9,726 nucleotides of DNA from assembly GCA_028226535.1 (NCBI GenBank), contig JAOJEG010000023.1:1-9726 (forward strand), in the 5' to 3' direction. The position numbers were made by a program, and so were the translations under genes. The notes below the pieces were generated by a model. That model saw only the letters and a list, made by a program, of their open reading frames with translations. It was not told where the DNA came from and did no database searches. The stretch is from Candidatus Pelagibacter sp. (GTDB lineage: Bacteria > Pseudomonadota > Alphaproteobacteria > Pelagibacterales > Pelagibacteraceae). The stretch's first letter is position 1. Each line of letters starts with the position of its first letter. Positions 1 to 6,049 of the stretch are shown here, in pieces.

Positions 1-1
1 A

Positions 2-751
2 GTCTCTCACTATTTGATATGTCGCAATCTTATAATTAGTTTTATCAATTTTATTTTTATATTTTAGATAAATTGATTTAAAAAAATCTATCTCTATTAG
101 TTCTTCAAGTTTGAATAAATTAGCCTTAATGCCATCTTGGATATCATGATTATTGTAAGCTATATCGTCCGATATGGCCGAGATTTGCGCCTCTAACGAA
201 GGATATGTGTTAAAAATAATTCTTTTTTTAAAAGTTTTAAGACCAATTAAACTATTTACCAAATCTGTATCTTCAACAGGTCCATTATGTTTCAATAATC
301 CCTCAAGTGTTTCAATTGATAGATTTAGACCTTTGAACTTAAAATATTTATTCTCCAAAAACATAACAATTCTTAGTGTTTGTAAATTGTGATCGAAGCC
401 TCCAAAATTATCCATGCATTCATTTAAAGCATCTTCGCCAGCATGACCAAATGGCGTATGTCCCAAATCATGAGCTAAACTTAAAGTCTCAGTTAAATCT
501 TCATTTAAATTTAGATATTTTGCTATTGATCTTGCAATTTGAGCAACTTCTATAGAATGAGTAATTCTTGTTCTAAAATGATCTCCCTCAGTATTTACAA
601 AAACTTGGGTTTTATGTTTTAGTCTTCTGAATGAAGCACTATGAATTATTCGATCTCTATCTCTTTGAAAAGGTGATCTGTATTTAGAAGTTGCTTCATT
701 ACTAAGTCTTCCTTTACTTTTAAATACGCCTAACTGAGAGTGTTTTTTCAT
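2..751 (-). CDS. dgt: deoxyguanosinetriphosphate triphosphohydrolase-like protein (dGTPase family), partial
   Basis: HD-superfamily enzyme expected to hydrolyse dGTP or other dNTPs to the nucleoside and triphosphate, acting on the cytoplasmic nucleotide pool. I translated it by hand: the first 250 residues are present and the frame is still open at the left edge, so the C-terminus is missing. The metal-binding H...HD...D set is visible: H65 in [10 protein letters not shown]94-D95 in [13 protein letters not shown], and D195/D196 in [17 protein letters not shown] and [11 protein letters not shown] are strong family signatures, and KHNGP (155-159) resembles the family RHNGP segment. The ATG at 751 is the only sensible start; the N-terminus has the length and KGRL...SPFQRDRD pattern of alphaproteobacterial members. 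An AAAGG lies unusually close to the ATG. It diverges from erpA across a 50-base gap. The dgt name is by family; the preferred dNTP is unknown. Confidence 0.93.
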   Translation of the reverse strand, partial: MKKHSQLGVFKSKGRLSNEATSKYRSPFQRDRDRIIHSASFRRLKHKTQVFVNTEGDHFRTRITHSIEVAQIARSIAKYLNLNEDLTETLSLAHDLGHTPFGHAGEDALNECMDNFGGFDHNLQTLRIVMFLENKYFKFKGLNLSIETLEGLLKHNGPVEDTDLVNSLIGLKTFKKRIIFNTYPSLEAQISAISDDIAYNNHDIQDGIKANLFKLEELIEIDFFKSIYLKYKNKIDKTNYKIATYQIVRD

Positions 752-801
752 CCTTTAATTTAAATAATTAAGTATTATATTAGTATTATCAGTGTTCAGT
801 A
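752..801. promoter_or_regulatory. divergent promoter region between dgt and erpA
   Basis: This 50-base A/T-rich gap is the only place for the starts of two divergent units. On the minus strand a perfect -10-like TATAAT is read from 779 to 774, which would give dgt a leader of about 15 bases. On the plus strand TATTAT occurs at 773-778 and again at 784-789, either of which could serve erpA. No convincing -35 hexamer was found for either direction, so this is inference from position and -10 resemblance only. Confidence 0.35.
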
Positions 802-1119
802 ATGATTAAAGAAATTAAATTTACAGATAATGCTCTAAAACAGATAGCAAATTTATTATCTAAAAAAGATGATGGATCATTTTTTAGAATCGCTATTAAG
901 GGTGGTGGATGTTCAGGTTTTCAATATGAATTTACTTTTGAAAAATCCAAAAATGACGATGATTTAAATTTTGAAAACATCTTAATTGATAAAACTTCAG
1001 CTGATTTATTAAAAGGTTCTGAGGTTGATTATGTATCTGAGCTTATTGGTGAGTCTTTTAAAATTTCTAATCCACAAACTAAATCTTCCTGTGGCTGTGG
1101 TGTCTCATTCTCACTTTAA
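802..1119 (+). CDS. erpA: A-type iron-sulfur cluster carrier protein, ErpA-like
   Basis: Small cytoplasmic A-type carrier that delivers Fe-S clusters to apo-proteins. Its 105 residues match the family length (about 105-115). The three conserved cysteines are present: C37 in GGGCSGFQYEF, and C97 and C99 in SSCGCGVSFSL. The NPxxxSxCGCGxSFS ending and the VDY segment (75-77) fit ErpA better than IscA, whose tail reads more like ECGCGESF; I judge this from remembered family sequences, not an alignment. No other isc or suf gene is in the window. The stop TAA shares its last A with the ATG of xthA (TAATG at 1117-1121), so the two genes are almost certainly one transcript with coupled translation. 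The neighbourhood dgt/erpA/xthA is, as far as I recall, common in alphaproteobacteria. Confidence 0.92.
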   Translation: MIKEIKFTDNALKQIANLLSKKDDGSFFRIAIKGGGCSGFQYEFTFEKSKNDDDLNFENILIDKTSADLLKGSEVDYVSELIGESFKISNPQTKSSCGCGVSFSL

Positions 1120-1895
1120 TGATTATCTCATCCTGGAATGTTAACTCAGTAAGAGCTAGAATAGAAAATATCAAAAGTTATCTTCTAAAATACAAACCTG
1201 ACGTTTTAATGATGCAAGAAATTAAAACTGAAGATGTTAATTTCCCATATGATGATTTTGCCTCCATGGATTATGAAAGTCATGTTTTTGGTCAAAAAAG
1301 CTATAATGGTGTCGCCATCATATCTAAAGGAAAGTTAAATAATATCAGAACTGATTTAATCAAAGATAAGTTAAAACAATCAAGAATAATTTCTGCAGAA
1401 ATTGGATATAAAAAAAAAGTTATTCAATTAATAAATATCTATACACCTAATGGTAATCCAGTTGATACTGAAAAATATGATTATAAAAAAAATTGGATGG
1501 ATCAACTTATCAAGCAACTAAAAACTTTATCTAAAAAAAATCAAAACATCATTTTAGCTGGAGACTTTAATGTTATCCCTGCTGCTGAAGATGTTTATAA
1601 CGTTAAAAGCTTTGAAGACGACGCTTTGTATAGACTTGAAATCAGAAAAAAATTTAGAGAAATGTTAAATCTTGGTTTTAATGATGTTTATAGACACTTT
1701 AATGAAGATAAAGAGGGATATACATTTTGGGATTATATGAGAGGTGCTTGGCAAAAAAATAATGGTATGAGAATTGACCACTTCTTAGTTTCAAACTCTC
1801 TTATCGATAATATAAAAGATATTAATATTAATAAAGATCCTCGAGGAAGGGAAAAACCTTCAGATCATACTCCAATTGAAATTAAACTAGCTTAG
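1119..1895 (+). CDS. xthA: exodeoxyribonuclease III (AP endonuclease)
   Basis: Mg-dependent enzyme of base-excision repair that cuts DNA 5' to abasic sites and has 3'-5' exonuclease and 3'-phosphatase activity. The 258 residues are one exonuclease-endonuclease-phosphatase domain, close to the 268 of E. coli XthA. Catalytic residues can be placed: N7 in SWNVNSVRARI, E34 in MMQEIKTED, Y108 and N111 in NIYTPNGN, D149 and N151 in LAGDFNVIPAAEDVYN, D220 in MRIDHFLVS, and the terminal D249-H250 in PSDHTPIEI. The GYTFWDYMRGAW segment (200-211) is also typical. It starts on the last base of erpA and should depend on that gene's promoter and ribosomes. Its last 9 bases overlap the end of the convergent dpkA-like gene. 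Confidence 0.95.
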   Translation: MIISSWNVNSVRARIENIKSYLLKYKPDVLMMQEIKTEDVNFPYDDFASMDYESHVFGQKSYNGVAIISKGKLNNIRTDLIKDKLKQSRIISAEIGYKKKVIQLINIYTPNGNPVDTEKYDYKKNWMDQLIKQLKTLSKKNQNIILAGDFNVIPAAEDVYNVKSFEDDALYRLEIRKKFREMLNLGFNDVYRHFNEDKEGYTFWDYMRGAWQKNNGMRIDHFLVSNSLIDNIKDININKDPRGREKPSDHTPIEIKLA

Positions 1896-2885
1896 AGATT
1901 TAATTTTATTAACTAGTTCCTCATTGATGTGTCTAGGGCCAGTATCTAGTCGATTTTTATGTCTTCTTTCACCAGGTAATCTTACTTCACCCATTGATTT
2001 CATTTTTTCGAAAAATTCTTCTGCATGTTTCTGCCAACTAGTACCTGCTGTTTTATCCGGACAAATAGCTAGAATAAATTCGCCACCACTTGGTGGACCG
2101 CCATCATTATTATCTTTGGCAGCTGTTTCGTAACTAAAATTATCACCAACTAATGCACCAGCTAATAACTCTACCATCATTGCTATAGCTGAGCCTTTGT
2201 ATCCACCAAAAGGTAACAGAACACCACCGTCAGCAATCTCTGCTGGATCAGTAGTATCTTTTCCATCTTTAGTTAAACCTGTTCCAAGTGGAACTTTATG
2301 TCCTTCTCTTTTAGCAACTTGAACTTCACCCATTGCCATTGAAGCTGTTGCCATATCATAAACAACTGGTGATTTACCAGGACGTGGCCAAGCAAATGAA
2401 ATTGGGTTTGTTCCAAATAATGGTTTAATAGCTCCTGCTGGGGCTACTGCTGGTTTATAAGAGGTGCAAGCAAAAGCAACCAATCCCTCTTCAGCTAGTT
2501 TTTCAGTTTCGGGCCACATAGCAGCCATATGATGAGAATTATTAATTGCTAAAACGGCAACACCATTTTCTTTTGCAGCTTTTGTTAATTCGGGTAATCC
2601 TTTATTTAATACAACTGGGGCTAAAGAGTTGTTACCTTGAACTTTTATTACTGATGGAGAAATTTTTTTTATTTCAGGTTTTCCTTTACCATTAATTTTA
2701 CCACTTTTTAAACCTGAAACATAAGCGGGCAATCTAAACAAACCATGTGAAACAGAACCGTCTCTCTCTGCATTTCTAATTAAATCTGATAATATAGATG
2801 CAGTTTCATCATTACATCCATTAGCCAAAAGTGTTTTTTTAGCTAGTTCAAATATTTCGTCTAAAGTTAAAGATACAGTGCTCAT
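1887..2885 (-). CDS. DpkA-like delta1-piperideine-2-carboxylate/delta1-pyrroline-2-carboxylate reductase (malate/L-lactate dehydrogenase family)
   Basis: NAD(P)H-dependent oxidoreductase of the Ldh_2 (malate/L-lactate dehydrogenase) family, 332 residues, full length for the family. Hallmarks are RDGSVSHGLFR (41-51, with the active-site type H47), INNSHHMAAMWP (114-125), PLFGTNPISFAWPRPG (155-170), MATASMAMGEVQVAKREG (178-195) and LLPFGGYKGSAIAMMVELLAG (223-243). These resemble the Pseudomonas DpkA sequence as I remember it more than malate, ureidoglycolate or sulfolactate dehydrogenases. DpkA reduces cyclic imino acids to L-pipecolate or L-proline in lysine and hydroxyproline metabolism. Substrate is therefore inference. 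Its ATG follows the zur stop directly (TAA then ATG, 2888-2883), so it should be co-transcribed with znuC-znuB-zur. No other lysine or proline gene is nearby, which makes its place in a zinc operon odd. Confidence 0.8.
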   Translation of the reverse strand: MSTVSLTLDEIFELAKKTLLANGCNDETASILSDLIRNAERDGSVSHGLFRLPAYVSGLKSGKINGKGKPEIKKISPSVIKVQGNNSLAPVVLNKGLPELTKAAKENGVAVLAINNSHHMAAMWPETEKLAEEGLVAFACTSYKPAVAPAGAIKPLFGTNPISFAWPRPGKSPVVYDMATASMAMGEVQVAKREGHKVPLGTGLTKDGKDTTDPAEIADGGVLLPFGGYKGSAIAMMVELLAGALVGDNFSYETAAKDNNDGGPPSGGEFILAICPDKTAGTSWQKHAEEFFEKMKSMGEVRLPGERRHKNRLDTGPRHINEELVNKIKSLS

Positions 2886-3284
2886 TTATTTTGATTTACA
2901 TTTTTTACATAAACCAAAAAATTCTAAATTATATTTACTATATTTCATTCCAGACTCGTCTGAAAAGTTAGATAAATATTTTGAAAGTTTTGAGTTACTT
3001 ATTTCAGATACATTTTCGCAACTTTCACAAATTGAAAAAGCAGTTGCTTTTGTTATTTGGCAGCTAGAATTTTGACAGGCAATAAAAGCATTTCTGCTTT
3101 CGATCTTATGAATTTTTCCAATTTCAACTAATTTGTCTAATGCTCTATAAACTTGTAATGGTGCTTTAATTCCTTTTTTTTGAACATCAAACAAAATTGA
3201 ATATGCCTTCATTGGTTCACCAGATTTATCAATTATATCAAAAATAATTTTTTGGTTTTTTGAAAGGTTATGTTCTTTTTCCAT
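2886..3284 (-). CDS. zur: Fur-family zinc uptake regulator (Zur)
   Basis: Fur-family repressor, 132 residues, that should bind DNA when zinc is replete and shut off zinc uptake. An N-terminal winged helix (about 5-70) contains PLQVYRALDKLVEIGKIHKIES (42-63), the Fur/Zur recognition-helix region; NAFIAC is more Zur-like than Fur-like. The structural zinc site is intact: C86-x2-C89 and C126-x2-C129. For the sensory site, E. coli Zur uses H77, C88, H96 and E111; by motif alignment H59, C70 and E94 match three, but the fourth histidine is absent, with C75 or K79 in that stretch. The whole protein has only two histidines (H5, H59). It lies 24 bases after znuB and abuts the dpkA-like gene. Assignment to Zur rests on both sequence and the znu context. 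Confidence 0.9.
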   Translation of the reverse strand: MEKEHNLSKNQKIIFDIIDKSGEPMKAYSILFDVQKKGIKAPLQVYRALDKLVEIGKIHKIESRNAFIACQNSSCQITKATAFSICESCENVSEISNSKLSKYLSNFSDESGMKYSKYNLEFFGLCKKCKSK

Positions 3285-3308
3285 TTCTAAATTCTTATCA
3301 ATTAGTTA

Positions 3309-4112
3309 TTAGTTTTTCAATTTAATCGATTGTTTAATATTAAGTAAAGATAATATAAATAAAACTAAGGCAGCCATAATTATTGAAGGTCCAGATGCGG
3401 TGTTAAATTCTAATGAAGAAAATAAACCTAATATTACTGATAAAAGACCACCAATTACTGAGAATAAAACCATCTTTTGAGGACTATCTGATATGTTTCG
3501 AGCCATTGCGGCTGGGATGATTAGCATTCCAGTTATAAGTAACAATCCAACCATTTTAATTGAAATAGCTATAACAGCAGCCATAAGAATAGTAAAAATT
3601 GCTTTAGCTCTATCTGGGTTTAACCCTTCCGCTTCAGCTAGTTCGTAATTAACAGTAGATGCAAACAAAGGTTTCCAAATTAATTTTAGTACTAATAAGA
3701 TTATAGCTCCACCAGTCCATATAATAAATATATCAGTTGTTGTTACTGCTAAAATATCTCCAAATAAAAGTCCCATAATATCAAAACGAATAAAGGTTAG
3801 AAATCCAATTACTACCAAACCAACGGCTAATGAAGAGTGAGCTAGAAGACCTAGCAATGCATCTCCAGGTAAATTAGTTTTTTTTTGTAATTGAATTAAA
3901 ATTAATGCAATTGCGGATGAAATTATAAAAACTGAAAGCGCAATATTAAGCTCAAATGAATAAGCCATGGTTACACCTAATAATGCTGAATGAGATAGTG
4001 TATCACCAAAATATGACAATCTTCTCCAAACTACAAAACAACCTAGTGGCCCTGTTACCAAAGCAACACCAATTCCAGCAAGTAAAGCTCTTACAAAAAA
4101 ATCATCTAACAT
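3309..4112 (-). CDS. znuB: zinc ABC transporter permease ZnuB
   Basis: Inner-membrane permease of the ABC-3 family that passes zinc from ZnuA into the cytoplasm. The chosen start gives 267 residues (E. coli ZnuB is 261) and about seven or eight hydrophobic helices. The N-terminal LGCFVVWRRLSYFGDTLSHS (23-42) is the classic family segment, and GLLLITGMLIIPAAMAR is the conserved helix and loop that docks on the ATPase. A longer reading frame opens at 4220, but it would overlap znuC by 107 bases and adds 36 residues unlike the family, so I take the ATG at 4112, one base after the znuC stop. Only a weak A-rich stretch (AAGAAAAA) precedes it, consistent with translational coupling to znuC. Confidence 0.93.
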   Translation of the reverse strand: MLDDFFVRALLAGIGVALVTGPLGCFVVWRRLSYFGDTLSHSALLGVTMAYSFELNIALSVFIISSAIALILIQLQKKTNLPGDALLGLLAHSSLAVGLVVIGFLTFIRFDIMGLLFGDILAVTTTDIFIIWTGGAIILLVLKLIWKPLFASTVNYELAEAEGLNPDRAKAIFTILMAAVIAISIKMVGLLLITGMLIIPAAMARNISDSPQKMVLFSVIGGLLSVILGLFSSLEFNTASGPSIIMAALVLFILSLLNIKQSIKLKN

Positions 4113-4113
4113 A

Positions 4114-4857
4114 TTAATTTTTCTTAATTTGACCTTCGTCTGAATGAACATGGTCATGTTTATGCTCGTAAACAGATAAAATTTGAGAAGCTTGTTCACC
4201 AAATAAGGTTTTATACTCATTATTTTTAGCTACATCCATTGGTGAACCTGAGCAGCATACATGGCCATTTAAACAAACAACGTGATCTGTTGCAGTCATA
4301 ACAGTATGTAAATCATGTGAAATTAATAAAATTCCACAATTTAAAGTATCTGAAATTTTTTTAATTAATTCATACAATGCAATTTCACCTGTATAATCAA
4401 CACCTTGAACTGGCTCATCTAAGACCAATAATTCTGGTTTTTTAGAAATAGCTCGAGCTATTAAAACTCTTTGAAATTCACCACCAGATAAATTTCCTAA
4501 ATTTTTATCTTTAAGATGGGTAACGCCAGTAAGAGCAAGAGCTTCGTCAATTGCTTCGTCACTGATGTCTTCTGTTAAAAGCATAAAATCATACACTCTT
4601 AATGGTAATGTCCAATCTATTGAGATTTTTTGAGGAACATAACCAACTTTGTTAGTATACTTTTCTACCGTCCCCTCAATATTTTTATAAATACCTAAAG
4701 CAATTTTTGCCGTAGTACTTTTACCAGATCCGTTTGGACCAATAAGTGTAACGATCTTGCCCTTCTCAACTTTTAATGAGACGCCCTCTACTAGCCATTT
4801 ATTGTTTTGTTTAAAACCAGCTTGATGAAGTTCTACTAATATATTTTTATCTGACAT
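4114..4857 (-). CDS. znuC: zinc ABC transporter ATP-binding protein ZnuC
   Basis: Cytoplasmic ATPase that drives zinc import with ZnuB and ZnuA; 247 residues, near the E. coli length. All nucleotide-binding elements are present: Walker A GPNGSGKST (40-48), Q-loop Q76 in GYVPQK, signature LSGGE (123-127), Walker B LLVLDEP with catalytic E148, and the switch H181 in LLISHDLH. The C-terminal tail has four alternating histidines, H232, H234, H236 and H238 (YEHKHDHVHSDEG), a potential zinc-binding tail. It is the first gene of the minus-strand zinc unit and starts 71 bases from the divergent znuA, next to two putative Zur operators. Confidence 0.95.
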   Translation of the reverse strand: MSDKNILVELHQAGFKQNNKWLVEGVSLKVEKGKIVTLIGPNGSGKSTTAKIALGIYKNIEGTVEKYTNKVGYVPQKISIDWTLPLRVYDFMLLTEDISDEAIDEALALTGVTHLKDKNLGNLSGGEFQRVLIARAISKKPELLVLDEPVQGVDYTGEIALYELIKKISDTLNCGILLISHDLHTVMTATDHVVCLNGHVCCSGSPMDVAKNNEYKTLFGEQASQILSVYEHKHDHVHSDEGQIKKN

Positions 4858-4876
4858 TTATAACTTGACTTGTAAA

Positions 4877-4891
4877 TGTTATATTATTACA
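4877..4891. promoter_or_regulatory. putative Zur operator 1 (imperfect palindrome)
   Basis: TGTTATA-T-TATTACA is an inverted repeat with 7-base arms, a central T at 4884 and one arm mismatch at 4888. It matches the proteobacterial Zur operator core (TGTTATAnTATAACA) at all but that one position, and its left flank (AAA before TGTT) also fits the longer GAAATGTTATA half-site. It is the site nearer znuC. Zur binding is inferred from motif and context. Confidence 0.7.
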
Positions 4892-4894
4892 TAC

Positions 4895-4909
4895 TGTTAT
4901 AATATAACA
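4895..4909. promoter_or_regulatory. putative Zur operator 2 (perfect palindrome)
   Basis: TGTTATA-A-TATAACA is a perfect inverted repeat with 7-base arms around a central A at 4902. It is an exact match to the known core of enterobacterial Zur operators as I remember it. It contains the TATAAT (4898-4903) that probably serves znuA, and ends 19 bases before the znuA ATG. Its centre is 18 bases from that of operator 1, so two Zur dimers could sit side by side. Confidence 0.78.
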
Positions 4910-4928
4910 ACTAATTAAATTACTTATT

Positions 4929-5975
4929 ATGAAAAAAATCAAAAAATTATCCTTTGCTTTATCAATCTTATCAATTTTAACTTTCTTTACACCAGCAAAT
5001 GCTGAATTAAAAGTAGTTACATCTATTAAACCAATACATTCTTTAGCTAGTTATTTGATGGATGGAATTGGAAAACCAGAATTAATTGTTGATGGATATG
5101 CATCTCCTCATGGATTTTCAATGAAACCTTCTCATGCAAAAATGCTTCAAAACGCAGATCTTATTTTTTGGGTTGGTGAAGATTTAGAAAATTTTTTAGA
5201 AAAACCATTAAAATCAATTGCAAAGAAAGCTGAAAAAATTGAGTTAATAGAAATTAAAGGTTTAAATGTATTAAAATTTAGAGAAAGAAATATTTTTGAT
5301 GAACATGATCACGACGATCACGGACATGACGATCATGGTAAGAAAGAAGATGATCACGACGATCATGGTAAGAAAGAAGATGATCACGACGATCACGACC
5401 ATGACGATCACGGTAAGAAAGAAGAGCATGATGATCATGACGACCATGATGGACACGAAGGTCATGCGCACGGTGAATTTGATCCACACATTTGGTTGGA
5501 TACAATGAATGCCAAAGCTATGTTAAATGAAATGGCTGAACATTTGATTGAAAATGATCCAAAAAATGAAGCTAAATATAAAAGTAATTTAGATAAGGCT
5601 TTAAAAGATATCGATAAACTGACTATAGAAGTAATGACTGAATTAAATAATAGTATTTCATCAATTGTATTCCATGATGCATATCAATATTTTGAAAAAA
5701 GATTTAATGTTAATGTATTAGGTGCATTTACTGTTAATACCGATGTAATGCCTGGAGCTGAACAATTAGCTGAAATTAGAGAAATCATTGAACACGATAA
5801 AGTTGCATGTGTATTTTCTGAACCTCAATTTAATCCTGATATTATTAATGCTGTTGCAAAAGATATGAAGATTAAAACTGGTGTTTTAGACCCACTAGGA
5901 GCAACTTTAGATTCAGGTAAAGATTTATACTTTAAATTGATTAGAAATATGTCAGCTTCTTTTAAAGGTTGCTAA
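4929..5975 (+). CDS. znuA: periplasmic zinc-binding protein ZnuA with long His/Asp-rich loop
   Basis: Cluster A-I periplasmic substrate-binding protein that captures zinc for ZnuBC. A Sec signal peptide is clear: KKIKK, a hydrophobic core, then ANA|E with likely cleavage after residue 25. Zinc ligands by motif are H61 (SPHGFSMKPS), H187 (FDPHIWLD) and H249 (VFHDAYQYF); D321 (LDPLG) fits the family's acidic position. C294 and the terminal C348 match the disulfide pair known in E. coli ZnuA. Between residues 125 and 182 lies an insertion with 17 histidines (126-181) among Asp, Gly and Lys, a charged mobile loop typical of ZnuA but long here; it makes the protein 348 residues against about 310 in E. 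coli. It is transcribed away from znuCB under the shared Zur-type operators. Confidence 0.96.
   Translation: MKKIKKLSFALSILSILTFFTPANAELKVVTSIKPIHSLASYLMDGIGKPELIVDGYASPHGFSMKPSHAKMLQNADLIFWVGEDLENFLEKPLKSIAKKAEKIELIEIKGLNVLKFRERNIFDEHDHDDHGHDDHGKKEDDHDDHGKKEDDHDDHDHDDHGKKEEHDDHDDHDGHEGHAHGEFDPHIWLDTMNAKAMLNEMAEHLIENDPKNEAKYKSNLDKALKDIDKLTIEVMTELNNSISSIVFHDAYQYFEKRFNVNVLGAFTVNTDVMPGAEQLAEIREIIEHDKVACVFSEPQFNPDIINAVAKDMKIKTGVLDPLGATLDSGKDLYFKLIRNMSASFKGC
5328..5435 (+). repeat. 30-base tandem repeat inside znuA His-rich loop
   Basis: Positions 5331-5360 and 5361-5390 are identical 30-base copies, and period-30 identity extends over 5328-5395. A degenerate third copy lies at 5406-5435. Each copy encodes ten residues, DHGKKEDDHD, so copy-number change keeps the frame and alters only the number of His/Asp clusters (residues 135-154 for the perfect pair, 160-169 for the third copy). 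Base-level identity, including at synonymous positions, suggests a recent duplication. Confidence 0.92.
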
Positions 5976-6035
5976 TTTATTAGTTTATTTGAAGCTAAAA
6001 ACATATTTTTTTAAAGAAAATTTATTATTTTCAAA

Positions 6036-6041
6036 TATAAT
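6036..6041 (+). promoter_or_regulatory. -10-like element for the PhyH-family gene; possible leaderless start
   Basis: A perfect TATAAT ends 8 bases before the ATG at 6050. A transcript starting at the usual distance would begin within one or two bases of that ATG, and no Shine-Dalgarno-like purine run precedes the ATG. No good -35 is visible 16-18 bases upstream, where the sequence is A-rich. It lies in the 74-base gap after znuA (5976-6049), the longest gap in the window; I see no convincing terminator there. Confidence 0.4.
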
Positions 6042-6049
6042 AATTTTCA

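Larger units (their letters stand above)
4858..4928. promoter_or_regulatory. divergent znuC/znuA promoter region
   Basis: This 71-base A/T-rich gap must hold the promoters for both arms of the zinc locus. Toward znuA a perfect -10-like TATAAT sits at 4898-4903, inside the second Zur-type palindrome; it leaves a leader of about 20 bases, but I see no good -35 at the right distance (TTGACT at 4865-4870 is 27 bases away). Toward znuC a TTGTTA and a TAATAT separated by 18 bases can be read on the minus strand. Any Zur dimer bound at the palindromes would cover these elements. The placement of repression is inference. Confidence 0.6.

Noticed and set aside
174..392. 72-codon plus-strand open frame
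   Set aside because: It lies wholly antisense to the dgt coding sequence, which has clear catalytic motifs.
1924..2133. 69-codon plus-strand open frame
   Set aside because: Antisense to the dpkA-like gene, whose conserved family motifs cover the same bases.
2878..3075. 65-codon plus-strand open frame
   Set aside because: Antisense to zur, including its two CxxC motifs; no family resemblance.
4113..4220. Upstream-extended start for znuB at 4220
   Set aside because: It would overlap znuC by 107 bases and add 36 residues not found in ZnuB proteins; the ATG at 4112 gives the family N-terminus and length.
5271..5508. Three additional open frames (70-75 codons) across the znuA histidine-rich region, two on the minus strand and one on the plus
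   Set aside because: They arise from the low-complexity repeat read in other frames; their products are monotonous Met/Ile/Val or Arg/His/Asp strings, and znuA explains the region fully.
5950..6012. Possible terminator after znuA (AGCTTC...GAAGCT, and an A-run facing a T-run near 5997-6012)
   Set aside because: The first stem is 6 pairs with a loop of over 30 bases, and the second is only A-T pairs; neither is convincing in an A/T-rich gap.
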